Shown here: piece after piece, positions 1 through 7,601 of the stretch
Layout: each line of letters begins with the position of its first letter
Position numbering within the stretch: the stretch's first letter is position 1
Source of the DNA: Scatosoma sp045660265
GTDB lineage: Bacteria; Bacillota; Clostridia; Christensenellales; Borkfalkiaceae
NCBI GenBank assembly: GCA_045660265.1
Contig: JAZRDM010000059.1
Coordinates: 1-43,115, forward strand
DNA: 43,115 nucleotides
Reading direction: 5' to 3'
Notes under the pieces: model-generated
Told to the model about the DNA's origin: nothing
Databases searched by the model: none
What the model saw: the letters and a program-made list of their open reading frames with translations, nothing else
Position numbers and translations under genes: made by a program

Positions 1-41
1 TCCATGGAGTTGTCTTCCTAAGACCGCTTGGCCTCCGACTT
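1..41. other. Sequencing-adapter remnant at the contig edge
   Basis: Bases 10-41 read on the minus strand begin AAGTCGGAGGCCAAGCGGTC and continue for 32 bases as the MGI/BGI DNBSEQ library adapter, as I remember that sequence. Bases 1-9 would fall in the adapter's sample-index stretch. The PurL reading frame loses all resemblance to its family exactly where this begins: after CGAEV, the usual QxGN..ER region does not follow. The genomic sequence therefore probably starts near base 42. Confidence 0.9.
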
Positions 42-1456
42 ACTTCCGCACCACAGTTTTCAACCGAATGCGAGTCGTGCGCCTTGGACGAACCCGTTGC
101 GCCGCCACAGCCGTCTCTTCCCGTTTCACCGCCGAGCAAGATGATAACGTCTCCTGCCTGCGGTTTTTCTCTGCGAACGTTTTCATGGAAATTACCGCCT
201 ACAACAAAACCCGTTTCCAAACGCTTTGCTTTATAGCCTTCGTGGTACACTTCGTCAACGATACCCGTTGCCAAACCGATTTGGTTTCCATACGAAGAGA
301 ACCCGGACGCCGCGCGTTGCGTGATAACACGTTGAGGTAATTTACCTTGCATTGTATCTTCTAACTTTTCTCTAGGATCGGAAGCACCCGTTACACGCAT
401 TGCTTGGTAAACGTACGTTCTGCCGCTGAGCGGATCGCGAATTGCGCCGCCAAGACAGGTTGCCGCGCCGCCGAACGGCTCGATTTCCGTCGGGTGATTA
501 TGCGTTTCGTTTTTAAACATAACCAAATACTTTTGCATTTTTCCGTCGATTTCCGCATCAATGCAAATGGAGCAGGCGTTGATCTCATCTGAAATATCTA
601 AATTGTCTAATTTTCCGTCTTTCTTTAACTTTTTCGCCGCAATCGTTGCCAAATCCATCAAGCAAGGATATTTATCCGGACGTTTACCATTCAATTCTTG
701 ATAGAGCTCTTCATATAAATGATATGCTTTTTCAACCGATTTATTTTCAGAATTGATAGTGATATTCTTCAACTCGGTTGCAAACGTCGTATGACGGCAA
801 TGGTCAGACCAATACGTATCAATTACCTTAAGTTCCGTTTCCGTCGGATTACGATTTTCGCTTTTGAAATAATCGCGGACAAATGCCAAATCCGCTACGC
901 TCATGGCGAACCCCGTTTGCTTATGGTAATTAGCGATATCATTATCCGTCATTTGAATAAATTGCGAAACGTCTTGTACGGGCGCGCCTTCTTCCGCCGT
1001 GAATTTCAAAGTTTTTGCCACAGCACCCGATACTTCTTCGCTTTCTACGGGATTGATGATATACTTCTTTATCGCCGCAAACTGTTCGTCCGTAACGCCT
1101 TTTATTAAATATACTCTAGCGCATTTTACGTTAGGACGAGCTTTCTTTGTCAACAGCTGCACGCATTGTGCCGCGCTGTCGGCGCGTTGATCGTATTGTC
1201 CCGTCAAATAGCTTACGTAAAAAGATTTATAGCCTTCGGGAATTTCTAAATTATCTAAATATACGTTATCCACGGGCGGTTCGGAAAATACCGTGCCAAC
1301 CGCCGCTTTTAATTCGTCTTCCGTGATACCTTCCACGTCATAACGCAAAACCAAACGAAAATCTTCCGCGTCAATTTTTAACAGCGTTTTAATATCAGCC
1401 GCTTCTTTGCGAGCTTGTACGTTATCTTTTTTCTCTACGTAAATTGTATAAATCAT
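1..1456 (-). CDS. purL: Phosphoribosylformylglycinamidine synthase, single-chain type, N-terminal part
   Basis: PurL converts FGAR, ATP and glutamine to FGAM, step 4 of purine synthesis. About 470 genuine codons are present from an ATG at 1454-1456, preceded by a GGAAGG ribosome binding site. The first ~80 residues form the PurS-like region. YWSDHCRHTTF, FKNETHNHPTEIEPFGG and GGATGSSKAH are hallmark PurL motifs of the first synthetase half. The long PurS-like start and the distance to these motifs point to the ~1200-residue single-chain form common in Clostridia, so the second half and the glutaminase domain lie off the window. The gene follows purD by 16 nt and is the last visible gene of the operon. 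The final codons before base 1 (positions 1-41) are adapter-derived, not protein sequence. Confidence 0.93.
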   Translation of the reverse strand, partial: MIYTIYVEKKDNVQARKEAADIKTLLKIDAEDFRLVLRYDVEGITEDELKAAVGTVFSEPPVDNVYLDNLEIPEGYKSFYVSYLTGQYDQRADSAAQCVQLLTKKARPNVKCARVYLIKGVTDEQFAAIKKYIINPVESEEVSGAVAKTLKFTAEEGAPVQDVSQFIQMTDNDIANYHKQTGFAMSVADLAFVRDYFKSENRNPTETELKVIDTYWSDHCRHTTFATELKNITINSENKSVEKAYHLYEELYQELNGKRPDKYPCLMDLATIAAKKLKKDGKLDNLDISDEINACSICIDAEIDGKMQKYLVMFKNETHNHPTEIEPFGGAATCLGGAIRDPLSGRTYVYQAMRVTGASDPREKLEDTMQGKLPQRVITQRAASGFSSYGNQIGLATGIVDEVYHEGYKAKRLETGFVVGGNFHENVRREKPQAGDVIILLGGETGRDGCGGATGSSKAHDSHSVENCGAEVSRRPSGLRKTTPW

Positions 1457-1472
1457 ATCTGTCCTTCCCTTT

Positions 1473-2744
1473 TTATTCTCTTTCTACGTCACGATATTTA
1501 ATGCCAATATCTTTCCGATAATACATATCTTCAAAATAAATTTTTTCTACGTTTGCATACGCCTTTTTGCGAGCGTCTTCCAAACTCTTCCCCTTTGCGC
1601 AAACGCCCAAAACTCTGCCGCCGCTCGTTACGATTTTTCCGTCCTTTTCCGCCGTACCAGCATGGTAAACAATGACGTCTTCCTCTAAATCGCCAAACGT
1701 GATTTCCTTGCCTTTTGTGTAGGCTTCGGGATAACCGCCGCTAGCAACGACTACGCATACGCATGCGCCCTCTTCCCATTCGAGCTTGATTTCCGAAAGT
1801 CTTTCGTCTGTTACCGCTTGGAAGACTTCCATTAAATCTGTTTTTAACATAGGTAAAATAACCTGCGTTTCAGGGTCGCCAAAGCGAGAATTATATTCGA
1901 TAACCTTCATACCGTTTTTCGTTTTCATCAAGCCGAAATACAGTACCCCTTTAAACGTTCTGCCTTCCGCGTTCATTGCGTACATGGTAGGCAGCATTAT
2001 TTTTTCCATAACCTCTTTCGCTGTTTTTTCGCCATAGAATTGCGCGGGGGCAAACGTACCCATACCGCCAGTATTTAACCCTTCGTCATTATCCTTTGCG
2101 CGTTTATGATCGCACGAAGTTATCATAGGTAAGATGGTTTTTCCGTCCGTAAACGCAAGCGCAGATACTTCGGGGCCTTCTAAAAATTCTTCCACGACGA
2201 TTTTGTTGCCCGCCGTGCCGAATTTTTTATCCAGCATCATTTCCTTAACACCGTCTTCCGCCTCTTCACGCGTTTTGCAAATCAACACGCCTTTCCCAAG
2301 CGCAAGCCCATCCGCTTTAAGCACCACAGGAATTTCACACGTTTTTACGTACGCTGCAGCGTCTTCGTAATTATCAAAAATTTCGTACTGTGCCGTAGGA
2401 ATGTTATACTTCTTCATTAAGGATTTCGAAAAAGCCTTACTCGCTTCGATAATCGCCGCATTTTTTCTCGGCCCGAAGACGCGGTGGCCGCGGCCTTCTA
2501 ACTCATCCGCAAGCCCAAGCGCCAACGGATCGTCAGGCGTAATGACCGTATAATCGATATCGTGCGCGTCTACCCAATCGCCAACCGCTTTCACGTCGCA
2601 GTAGTCCACGTTGACTAGCTCGGCAAGCTGCGCAATTCCTGCGTTGCCTTTCATTGCATAAATTTTATTCACTTGAGGCGATTTCGCAATCGCACGAACG
2701 ACAGCATGCTCTCTCCCGCCGTTTCCTATGACTAAAACGTTCAT
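1473..2744 (-). CDS. purD: Phosphoribosylamine-glycine ligase (GARS)
   Basis: PurD joins phosphoribosylamine and glycine using ATP, step 2 of purine synthesis, in the cytoplasm. At 423 residues it has the usual length. The N terminus carries the GNGGREHA nucleotide-fold motif (residues 7-14). The central ATP-grasp region includes KADGLALGKGV (about 143-153), the loop GGMGTFAP, and EYNSRFGDPETQ. The start ATG at 2742-2744 has an AAGGAAAG ribosome binding site. It lies between a 196-bp gap (2745-2940) and purL and is co-oriented with the operon. Nothing looks damaged. Confidence 0.97.
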   Translation of the reverse strand: MNVLVIGNGGREHAVVRAIAKSPQVNKIYAMKGNAGIAQLAELVNVDYCDVKAVGDWVDAHDIDYTVITPDDPLALGLADELEGRGHRVFGPRKNAAIIEASKAFSKSLMKKYNIPTAQYEIFDNYEDAAAYVKTCEIPVVLKADGLALGKGVLICKTREEAEDGVKEMMLDKKFGTAGNKIVVEEFLEGPEVSALAFTDGKTILPMITSCDHKRAKDNDEGLNTGGMGTFAPAQFYGEKTAKEVMEKIMLPTMYAMNAEGRTFKGVLYFGLMKTKNGMKVIEYNSRFGDPETQVILPMLKTDLMEVFQAVTDERLSEIKLEWEEGACVCVVVASGGYPEAYTKGKEITFGDLEEDVIVYHAGTAEKDGKIVTSGGRVLGVCAKGKSLEDARKKAYANVEKIYFEDMYYRKDIGIKYRDVERE

Positions 2745-2940
2745 ATTTTCTTTCCTTTTCTTTTTTTCGTTATTTTACGGTAACGTACGTATTTGAAATC
2801 ATTTCGATTTCTTCAATCGCGTCAACCATAGACAAATATCGTCTTTCATTTCCCTATTTTACTTGGAATAATTTTTGTTAATGGATACGTTGCGCAAACA
2901 ATTTCTTTCCGTGATTTCGTTTGCCATACGTTACCTCTTT
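2745..2940 (-). pseudogene. Possible remnant of purH between purN and purD
   Basis: The other pur genes here are separated by at most about 50 bp, yet this gap is 196 bp. On the minus strand it opens with a good ribosome binding site (AGAGG) and an ATG at 2925-2927 starting MANEI, then a TAA after about 22 codons. A second open stretch further on reads RYLSMVDAIEEIEMISNTY and ends in TAA. Clostridial purE-C-F-M-N-H-D operons carry purH exactly here, and short formyltransferase-only PurH proteins can start with MANEI-like sequence. A decayed or deleted purH is therefore plausible. The remaining fragments are too short to prove identity. A spacer with a chance start codon is the alternative. 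Confidence 0.3.
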
Positions 2941-3561
2941 TTACAATTCAACGCGTACCTGCCTACCCGTTTTTATCACTTTTCCTTCGCATATCTTTTT
3001 CACGCACAAAGGCAACATTTCATGTTCTTCCTTTAAAATGCGCGCTTGTAGGCTTTCAGGCGTATCGCCGTCTAATACGGGTACGGCGCGTTGCATAATA
3101 ATCGCACCGCCATCCACGTCGGCTTCAACGTAATGCACCGTTGCGCCGCTAATCTTCGCGCCGTATTCAATTACAGCCGAATGCACCTTTAACCCATAAA
3201 ACCCTTTACCGCAAAAGGACGGAATTAACGAAGGGTGAATATTGATGATTTTATCCTCGAAATTTTGAATAAAGCTTTGCGGAATAATCAACAGCCATCC
3301 CGCAAGTACAAGCAATTCAACGCCGCTTTTTTGCAGCGTGTCTGTTACCGATTGATAAAAGCTTTCTTTATCCGCATAAACGGTTTTATCGTAAACTAGC
3401 GTTTTAATACCTGCTTTCTCTGCGCGTTCAATCGCGCCGATTTGCGTTTTAGACGCAACCAAATATTCAATTTGGCAAAAGCCTTCTTTGGTATTTGCGT
3501 CGATAATCGACTGAAAATCCGTACCGCCGCCCGACGCAAAAACCGCAATCTTTTTTAACAT
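2941..3561 (-). CDS. purN: Phosphoribosylglycinamide formyltransferase
   Basis: PurN transfers a formyl group from 10-formyl-tetrahydrofolate to GAR, step 3. The 206-residue protein has the N-terminal phosphate-binding turn SGGGTD (residues 10-15). The catalytic segment NIHPSLIPSF supplies the conserved Asn and His, and the VEADVDGGAII segment supplies the conserved Asp. The start overlaps the end of purM by 7 nt (3555-3561), which suggests translational coupling. The pur order E-C-F-M-N is standard for Clostridia. Confidence 0.96.
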   Translation of the reverse strand: MLKKIAVFASGGGTDFQSIIDANTKEGFCQIEYLVASKTQIGAIERAEKAGIKTLVYDKTVYADKESFYQSVTDTLQKSGVELLVLAGWLLIIPQSFIQNFEDKIINIHPSLIPSFCGKGFYGLKVHSAVIEYGAKISGATVHYVEADVDGGAIIMQRAVPVLDGDTPESLQARILKEEHEMLPLCVKKICEGKVIKTGRQVRVEL

Positions 3562-4595
3562 AAAACGACACCTTCGTCCGATTTGATAATTTCGCCTAAA
3601 TAGTAAGCGTTTTCGCCGTTTGCCTTCAAAATTTCAATCGCCTTTTCCGCGTCTTCCTTCGCAACGACTACACTCATACCAACGCCCATGTTATAGGTGT
3701 TGTACATATCTCTTTCGGGAATGTTACCCGTCTTTTGCAAGAGATTGAAAATGGGCAATACTTGTACGTTTTTCTTTTCGATTTTTGCCCCCAAGCCCTT
3801 AGGAATACTTCTAGGAATATTTTCATAGAATCCACCGCCCGTGATATGCGAAACGCCTTTAACAGTGATTTGTTCAAACAATGCAAGCATAGGCTTTACA
3901 TAAATTTTCGTAGGCGTCAACAAGGTTTCGCCAAGGCTCTTTCCGCCAAGTTCTTCCAAAGGTGCTTTCAAATCAACGTTTTCAATGTCAAATACCTTTC
4001 TAACAAGCGAGAAACCATTAGAATGCACACCGCTAGAGGATAATGCAATCACAACGTCGCCCTCTTGAATAGACGCATTATTAAGCGCTTTGTCTTTATC
4101 CATTACCCCTACGCAGAAACCAGCCAAATCGTATTCGTCAATGGGATAGAAACCAGGCATTTCTGCCGTTTCGCCGCCGATAAGCGCCGCACCCGATTGC
4201 ACACAGCCTTCCGCAACGCCTTTAACGATATCGGCAATTTTTTCAGGAACGTTTTTACCGCACGCAATATAGTCTAAGAAGAACAAAGGTTTTGCGCCCG
4301 CGCAGATAATGTCGTTTGCGCACATTGCCACACAGTCGATACCTACCGTATCGTGCTTATCCATCAAAAACGCAATTTTAAGTTTGGTACCTACGCCATC
4401 CGTACCGCTAACAAGTACAGGTTTTTTAATCCCCGTCAAGTCGAGTTCGAACAGACCGCCAAACCCGCCGATATCCGTATCCGCGCCTTTGATAATCGTT
4501 TTTGCAATATGTGTTTTCATAAGTTCTACCGCTTTGTAACCAGCCGTAATATCTACACCAGCCGCTGCGTAACTTTCAGATTTCGAATTTTTCAT
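3555..4595 (-). CDS. purM: Phosphoribosylformylglycinamidine cyclo-ligase (AIR synthetase)
   Basis: PurM closes the imidazole ring of AIR from FGAM using ATP, step 5. At 346 residues it has the usual length. It begins with the AAGVDI (residues 10-15) region and carries the glycine-rich SGTDGVGTKL motif, the GGETAEMPGFY motif and HITGGGFYENIPR, all typical of AIR synthetase. The gene ends inside the start of purN (7-nt overlap) and begins 10 nt after purF. No missing catalytic residues were noticed. Confidence 0.97.
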   Translation of the reverse strand: MKNSKSESYAAAGVDITAGYKAVELMKTHIAKTIIKGADTDIGGFGGLFELDLTGIKKPVLVSGTDGVGTKLKIAFLMDKHDTVGIDCVAMCANDIICAGAKPLFFLDYIACGKNVPEKIADIVKGVAEGCVQSGAALIGGETAEMPGFYPIDEYDLAGFCVGVMDKDKALNNASIQEGDVVIALSSSGVHSNGFSLVRKVFDIENVDLKAPLEELGGKSLGETLLTPTKIYVKPMLALFEQITVKGVSHITGGGFYENIPRSIPKGLGAKIEKKNVQVLPIFNLLQKTGNIPERDMYNTYNMGVGMSVVVAKEDAEKAIEILKANGENAYYLGEIIKSDEGVVLC

Positions 4596-4605
4596 TTGTT
4601 TATCC

Positions 4606-6012
4606 TCACTTTTGCGTAATTTTTTGGTCGTATTTATTCACGCCTAAATCAATAGGCTCTTCCGTCGGATAATTGCCGTCAAAGCACGCCGCACAATATC
4701 CTTTACAAGTACTGCCTTCACCCAGCTTAAAGACGTCTTCAAGCGGCAAAAAGCCCACCGAATCCGCGCCGAAAATGGTCGCCATTTCTTCGGGCGTATG
4801 ATTGCAAGCAATCAACGATTTTCTCGAAGAAATATCCGTACCGTAATAGCAAGGGTTTAAAAACGCCGGCGCCGACGAGCGCACGTGGATTTCCTTTGCC
4901 CCCGCGTCGCGTAAAAGCTTTACCACTCTAGCGCAAGTAGTTCCGCGTACGATAGAATCGTCCACCAAAATAACGCGCTTGCCTTTTACCGTTTCGCTGA
5001 CGGGGTTCAGTTTTATCTTTACCTTATCTTCTCGAACGTTTTGACCAGGATCGATAAACGTTCTGCCGATATATTTGTTTTTAATTAGACCAAGTCCATA
5101 GGGAATCCCCGACTCTTCAGCGTATCCGATAGCCGCGTCTATCCCCGAATCGGGAGCCCCGATAACTACGTCCGCATCCACGGGACAAGATTTCGCCAAA
5201 AATGCGCCTGCACGCTTTCTTGCCAAATGCACCGAACAGCCGCCGATAATCGAATCGGGACGCGCCGTATACAAATACTCAAAAACGCAAAGACGTTCGG
5301 GTTTTTTGTTACAATGCGTTTTATCCGCCTTGATACCGTCTTTTGTAAAAATCAACATTTCGCCGGGTTCTAAATCACGGATAAGCGTTGCGCCAACCGA
5401 ATTTAACGCGCAGCTTTCGCTGGAAATAACATATTCCCCGTCATCACGTTGCCCGTAACAAATAGGGTGTAACCCGTTTGCGTCGCGAACGGCAATCAGC
5501 TTTTGCGGCGACATAACGATAAGCGTATACGCGCCTTCCAGTTTTGCCATCGCTCTGCTTACTGCTTCTTCAATAGATGAAGACTGTATTCTTTCTTTAA
5601 TGATAACGGCAGAAATAATCTCCGCGTCGTTTGCCGTATGGAAAATAGAGCCTTCCATCTCCATCTCGTGCTTCAGCTTTGCGCCGTTAACAAGTTTCCC
5701 GTCCATAGAAATAGCCAAACGGCCTTTGCTGTGATTTACAACAAGCGGTTCTGCGTTAATACGTTCTTTGGTTGCCGAAGTACCATAGCGCACGTTGCCA
5801 ACCGCCATTTGACCAAACCCCAAACCTTTTAATACGTCGGGCGTAATCACTTCGTTAACAATCCCCGAATCTCTATATGCGTGAAAGAGACCGTCGTCGT
5901 TAACGACAATCCCACACGAAGCTTGTCCGCGGTGTTGTAACGCATAAAGCCCGTAATACACGCTCGACGCGACGTTTGCCGTCTCTGCGCCAAAAATGCC
6001 GAATACAGCCAT
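4606..6012 (-). CDS. purF: Amidophosphoribosyltransferase lacking the catalytic Cys1
   Basis: PurF makes phosphoribosylamine from PRPP and glutamine, step 1 of the pathway. The N-terminal Ntn-type glutaminase domain (about 1-230) is recognisable from YYGLYALQHRGQ, VRYGT and NDAEI. The PRPP-binding loop of the C-terminal phosphoribosyltransferase domain, VILVDDSIVRGTT, is intact. The family normally starts CGVFGI after propeptide removal, with Cys1 as nucleophile. Here the protein starts MAVFGIFG, and an in-frame TAA (the purC stop) lies two codons upstream, so no longer start is possible. The oxyanion-hole motif HNGNL is MDGKL. Ammonia-dependent activity is known for Cys1-less PurF mutants, so an ammonia-using enzyme is likely. 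The cysteines CKGYCAAC near the C terminus may belong to an iron-sulfur site. The start is 3 nt past purC. Confidence 0.93.
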   Translation of the reverse strand: MAVFGIFGAETANVASSVYYGLYALQHRGQASCGIVVNDDGLFHAYRDSGIVNEVITPDVLKGLGFGQMAVGNVRYGTSATKERINAEPLVVNHSKGRLAISMDGKLVNGAKLKHEMEMEGSIFHTANDAEIISAVIIKERIQSSSIEEAVSRAMAKLEGAYTLIVMSPQKLIAVRDANGLHPICYGQRDDGEYVISSESCALNSVGATLIRDLEPGEMLIFTKDGIKADKTHCNKKPERLCVFEYLYTARPDSIIGGCSVHLARKRAGAFLAKSCPVDADVVIGAPDSGIDAAIGYAEESGIPYGLGLIKNKYIGRTFIDPGQNVREDKVKIKLNPVSETVKGKRVILVDDSIVRGTTCARVVKLLRDAGAKEIHVRSSAPAFLNPCYYGTDISSRKSLIACNHTPEEMATIFGADSVGFLPLEDVFKLGEGSTCKGYCAACFDGNYPTEEPIDLGVNKYDQKITQK

Positions 6013-6015
6013 TGA

Positions 6016-6726
6016 TTATTCTCCCATCAATCTGCGCATCATTTCTTGGTATGCGCCTTCCACGCCGCCTAAATCGCGACGGAAACGGTCTTTATCCAAC
6101 TTTTCGCCCGTCGTGCTATCCCAGAAACGACAAGTATCAGGGGAAATTTCATCCGCCAATACAATCGTCCCATCTACCGTTTTACCAAATTCAAGCTTAA
6201 AGTCAACAAGCGTTACGTTAAGCTTTGCAAAATATGCTTTTAACACTTCGTTTACCTTAAATGCCATAGATTTGATAAGTTCGATTTCGTCTTTCGTAGC
6301 CAACTTCAATGCAAGTGCGTGATAATCGTTTAACAAAGGATCGCCCAAATCGTCGTTTTTGTACGAAAATTCAATAGTAGGTTCTTCGAAAACCACACCT
6401 TCGTTTACGCCGTAGCGCTTTGCAAACGAACCAGCGGAAATGTTTCTAATAATTACTTCCAAAGGAACAATAGATACTTTTTTTACAACCGTTTCGCGTT
6501 CGGAAAGTTCTTCAACGTAATGCGTCTTCACCCCTTCCTTTTCCAAAATTTGCATAAGGAAATTGCTCATTTTGTTATTGATAACGCCTTTTCCTTCAAT
6601 CGTACCCTTCTTCAAACCGTTAAATGCCGTCGCGTCGTCTTTGTACGATACGATTACTTTGTCAGCGTCTGCCGTTGCAAATACTTTTTTTGCTTTGCCT
6701 TCATAAAGTTGTTCTTTCTTTTCCAT
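6016..6726 (-). CDS. purC: SAICAR synthetase
   Basis: PurC couples CAIR with aspartate using ATP to give SAICAR, step 7. The 236 residues match the usual bacterial length. The N-terminal YEGKAKKVF motif (residues 9-17), the central IIRNISAGSFAKR motif and LADEISPDTCRFWD near residue 185 are signature segments. The ATG at 6724-6726 is preceded by CGGAGATATACATC, giving a good ribosome binding site. It is located between purE (50 nt away) and purF (3 nt away). Confidence 0.97.
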   Translation of the reverse strand: MEKKEQLYEGKAKKVFATADADKVIVSYKDDATAFNGLKKGTIEGKGVINNKMSNFLMQILEKEGVKTHYVEELSERETVVKKVSIVPLEVIIRNISAGSFAKRYGVNEGVVFEEPTIEFSYKNDDLGDPLLNDYHALALKLATKDEIELIKSMAFKVNEVLKAYFAKLNVTLVDFKLEFGKTVDGTIVLADEISPDTCRFWDSTTGEKLDKDRFRRDLGGVEGAYQEMMRRLMGE

Positions 6727-6776
6727 TGATGTATATCTCCGTTTAAAATTTATTTCTTTTTTATCAGTGCCTTATA

Positions 6777-7265
6777 TTAAAGCAATTCTTGCAAAGACTT
6801 ATCGTCCGCATTGATTTTATCTTTCATAGCTTGTTTGTACTCGACAAGTTGTTGTTCAATCTCAGGATACTTGATCCCTAAAATTTGCAACGCCAAAAGC
6901 CCAGCATTTTCCCCGCCGTTTACGCCTACCGTTGCAACAGGAATCCCCGCAGGCATCTGTACGATAGACAGTAAGCTATCCAAACCACCCATCATATCCG
7001 TTTTTACAGGCAAGCCAATTACGGGAAGCGTGGTAAGCGCGGCAATTACACCGCCTAAATGAGCCGCTTTGCCCGCCGCACAAATGATAACTTCCATGCC
7101 ATTTTTTCTTGCATTTGCCGCAAACTCATGCGCTTCATCTGGCGTACGGTGTGCAGAAATTACCCTAACTTCCGTTTGTACACCAAATTTTTTCAATACG
7201 TTTACAGCAGGTTTTACTACGTCCAAATCGGACTTACTGCCCATTAAAATGCCTACTTTTACCAT
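6777..7265 (-). CDS. purE: 5-(carboxyamino)imidazole ribonucleotide mutase / AIR carboxylase
   Basis: PurE carries out carboxylation of AIR to CAIR, either as N5-CAIR mutase with PurK or directly as AIR carboxylase. The 162-residue protein has GILMGSKSDLDVV at the N terminus and the active-site SAHRTPDEAHEF segment. It also carries the AGKAAHLGG loop and the VNGGENAGLLA end. The loop has Lys where many PurK-dependent enzymes read AGGAAHLPG. No purK is seen nearby, so direct AIR carboxylation is possible but not proven. It is the first enzyme gene of the operon. Its AAGGAG ribosome binding site follows directly after an intrinsic terminator, so expression probably depends on read-through. Confidence 0.95.
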   Translation of the reverse strand: MVKVGILMGSKSDLDVVKPAVNVLKKFGVQTEVRVISAHRTPDEAHEFAANARKNGMEVIICAAGKAAHLGGVIAALTTLPVIGLPVKTDMMGGLDSLLSIVQMPAGIPVATVGVNGGENAGLLALQILGIKYPEIEQQLVEYKQAMKDKINADDKSLQELL

Positions 7266-7280
7266 AACCTTTCTCCTTTT

Positions 7281-7313
7281 AAAAAAAACAAAAAGTGTAG
7301 CCGAAAGCTACAC
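7281..7313 (-). terminator. Intrinsic terminator in the pur operon leader
   Basis: On the minus strand GTGTAGC and GCTACAC pair around a 5-nt loop and are followed by TTTTTG and eight T. It sits between the promoter plus small ORF and the purE ribosome binding site, 16 nt before the purE start codon. That position fits an attenuator as well as a terminator of the small ORF with read-through. No mutually exclusive antiterminator was obvious by eye. Confidence 0.85.
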
Positions 7314-7321
7314 CAATATTC

Positions 7322-7453
7322 CTAATTAACCGTTTGCGTTTTCAAAAGCGTGAAATAAGACGATTTACGAGCGTTTTGGCGCAAGGTAAACACGCAAAGC
7401 GCCAAATCTCTTTGGCCTTTGTCCGTATTTTTTACCGCACCATTTTTTTTCAT
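7322..7453 (-). CDS. Small ORF (43 aa) in the pur leader
   Basis: This ORF starts at ATG 7451-7453, 8-9 nt after an AGAGG ribosome binding site, and ends in TAG 9 nt before the leader terminator. The product begins MKKNGAVKNTDKG, is rich in Lys, Arg and Thr, and shows no signal peptide or membrane segment. I do not recognise it. It lies fully within the transcribed leader of purE, so it may be a regulatory leader peptide or a small stand-alone gene. An internal inverted repeat (TTTGGCGC and GCGCCAAA, 16-nt loop) could give it RNA structure. Its real translation is uncertain. Confidence 0.4.
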   Translation of the reverse strand: MKKNGAVKNTDKGQRDLALCVFTLRQNARKSSYFTLLKTQTVN

Positions 7454-7504
7454 AAAGCACCTCTATTTCGTAAATTCCCCCGCGCCTTATCAAACTACAT
7501 TTTT

Positions 7505-7533
7505 ATTATACCAAACTCATCAAAAAAACGCAA
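7505..7533 (-). promoter_or_regulatory. Promoter of the pur operon
   Basis: On the minus strand TTGCGT (7528-7533) and TATAAT (7505-7510) are separated by 17 bp. Transcription would begin near 7498 and yield a leader of about 220 nt before the terminator at 7281-7313. No purine-riboswitch core was found in this leader. Confidence 0.8.
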
Positions 7534-7601
7534 TGATAGTACAAAAAAAATGTTTTCAAATTCGCTTTGTGAATTTTTCACATTACTTGTGAATTTTTGT
7601 T

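Noticed and set aside
7266..7500. Purine riboswitch expected upstream of purE
   Set aside because: The conserved three-way-junction core could not be found on the minus strand.
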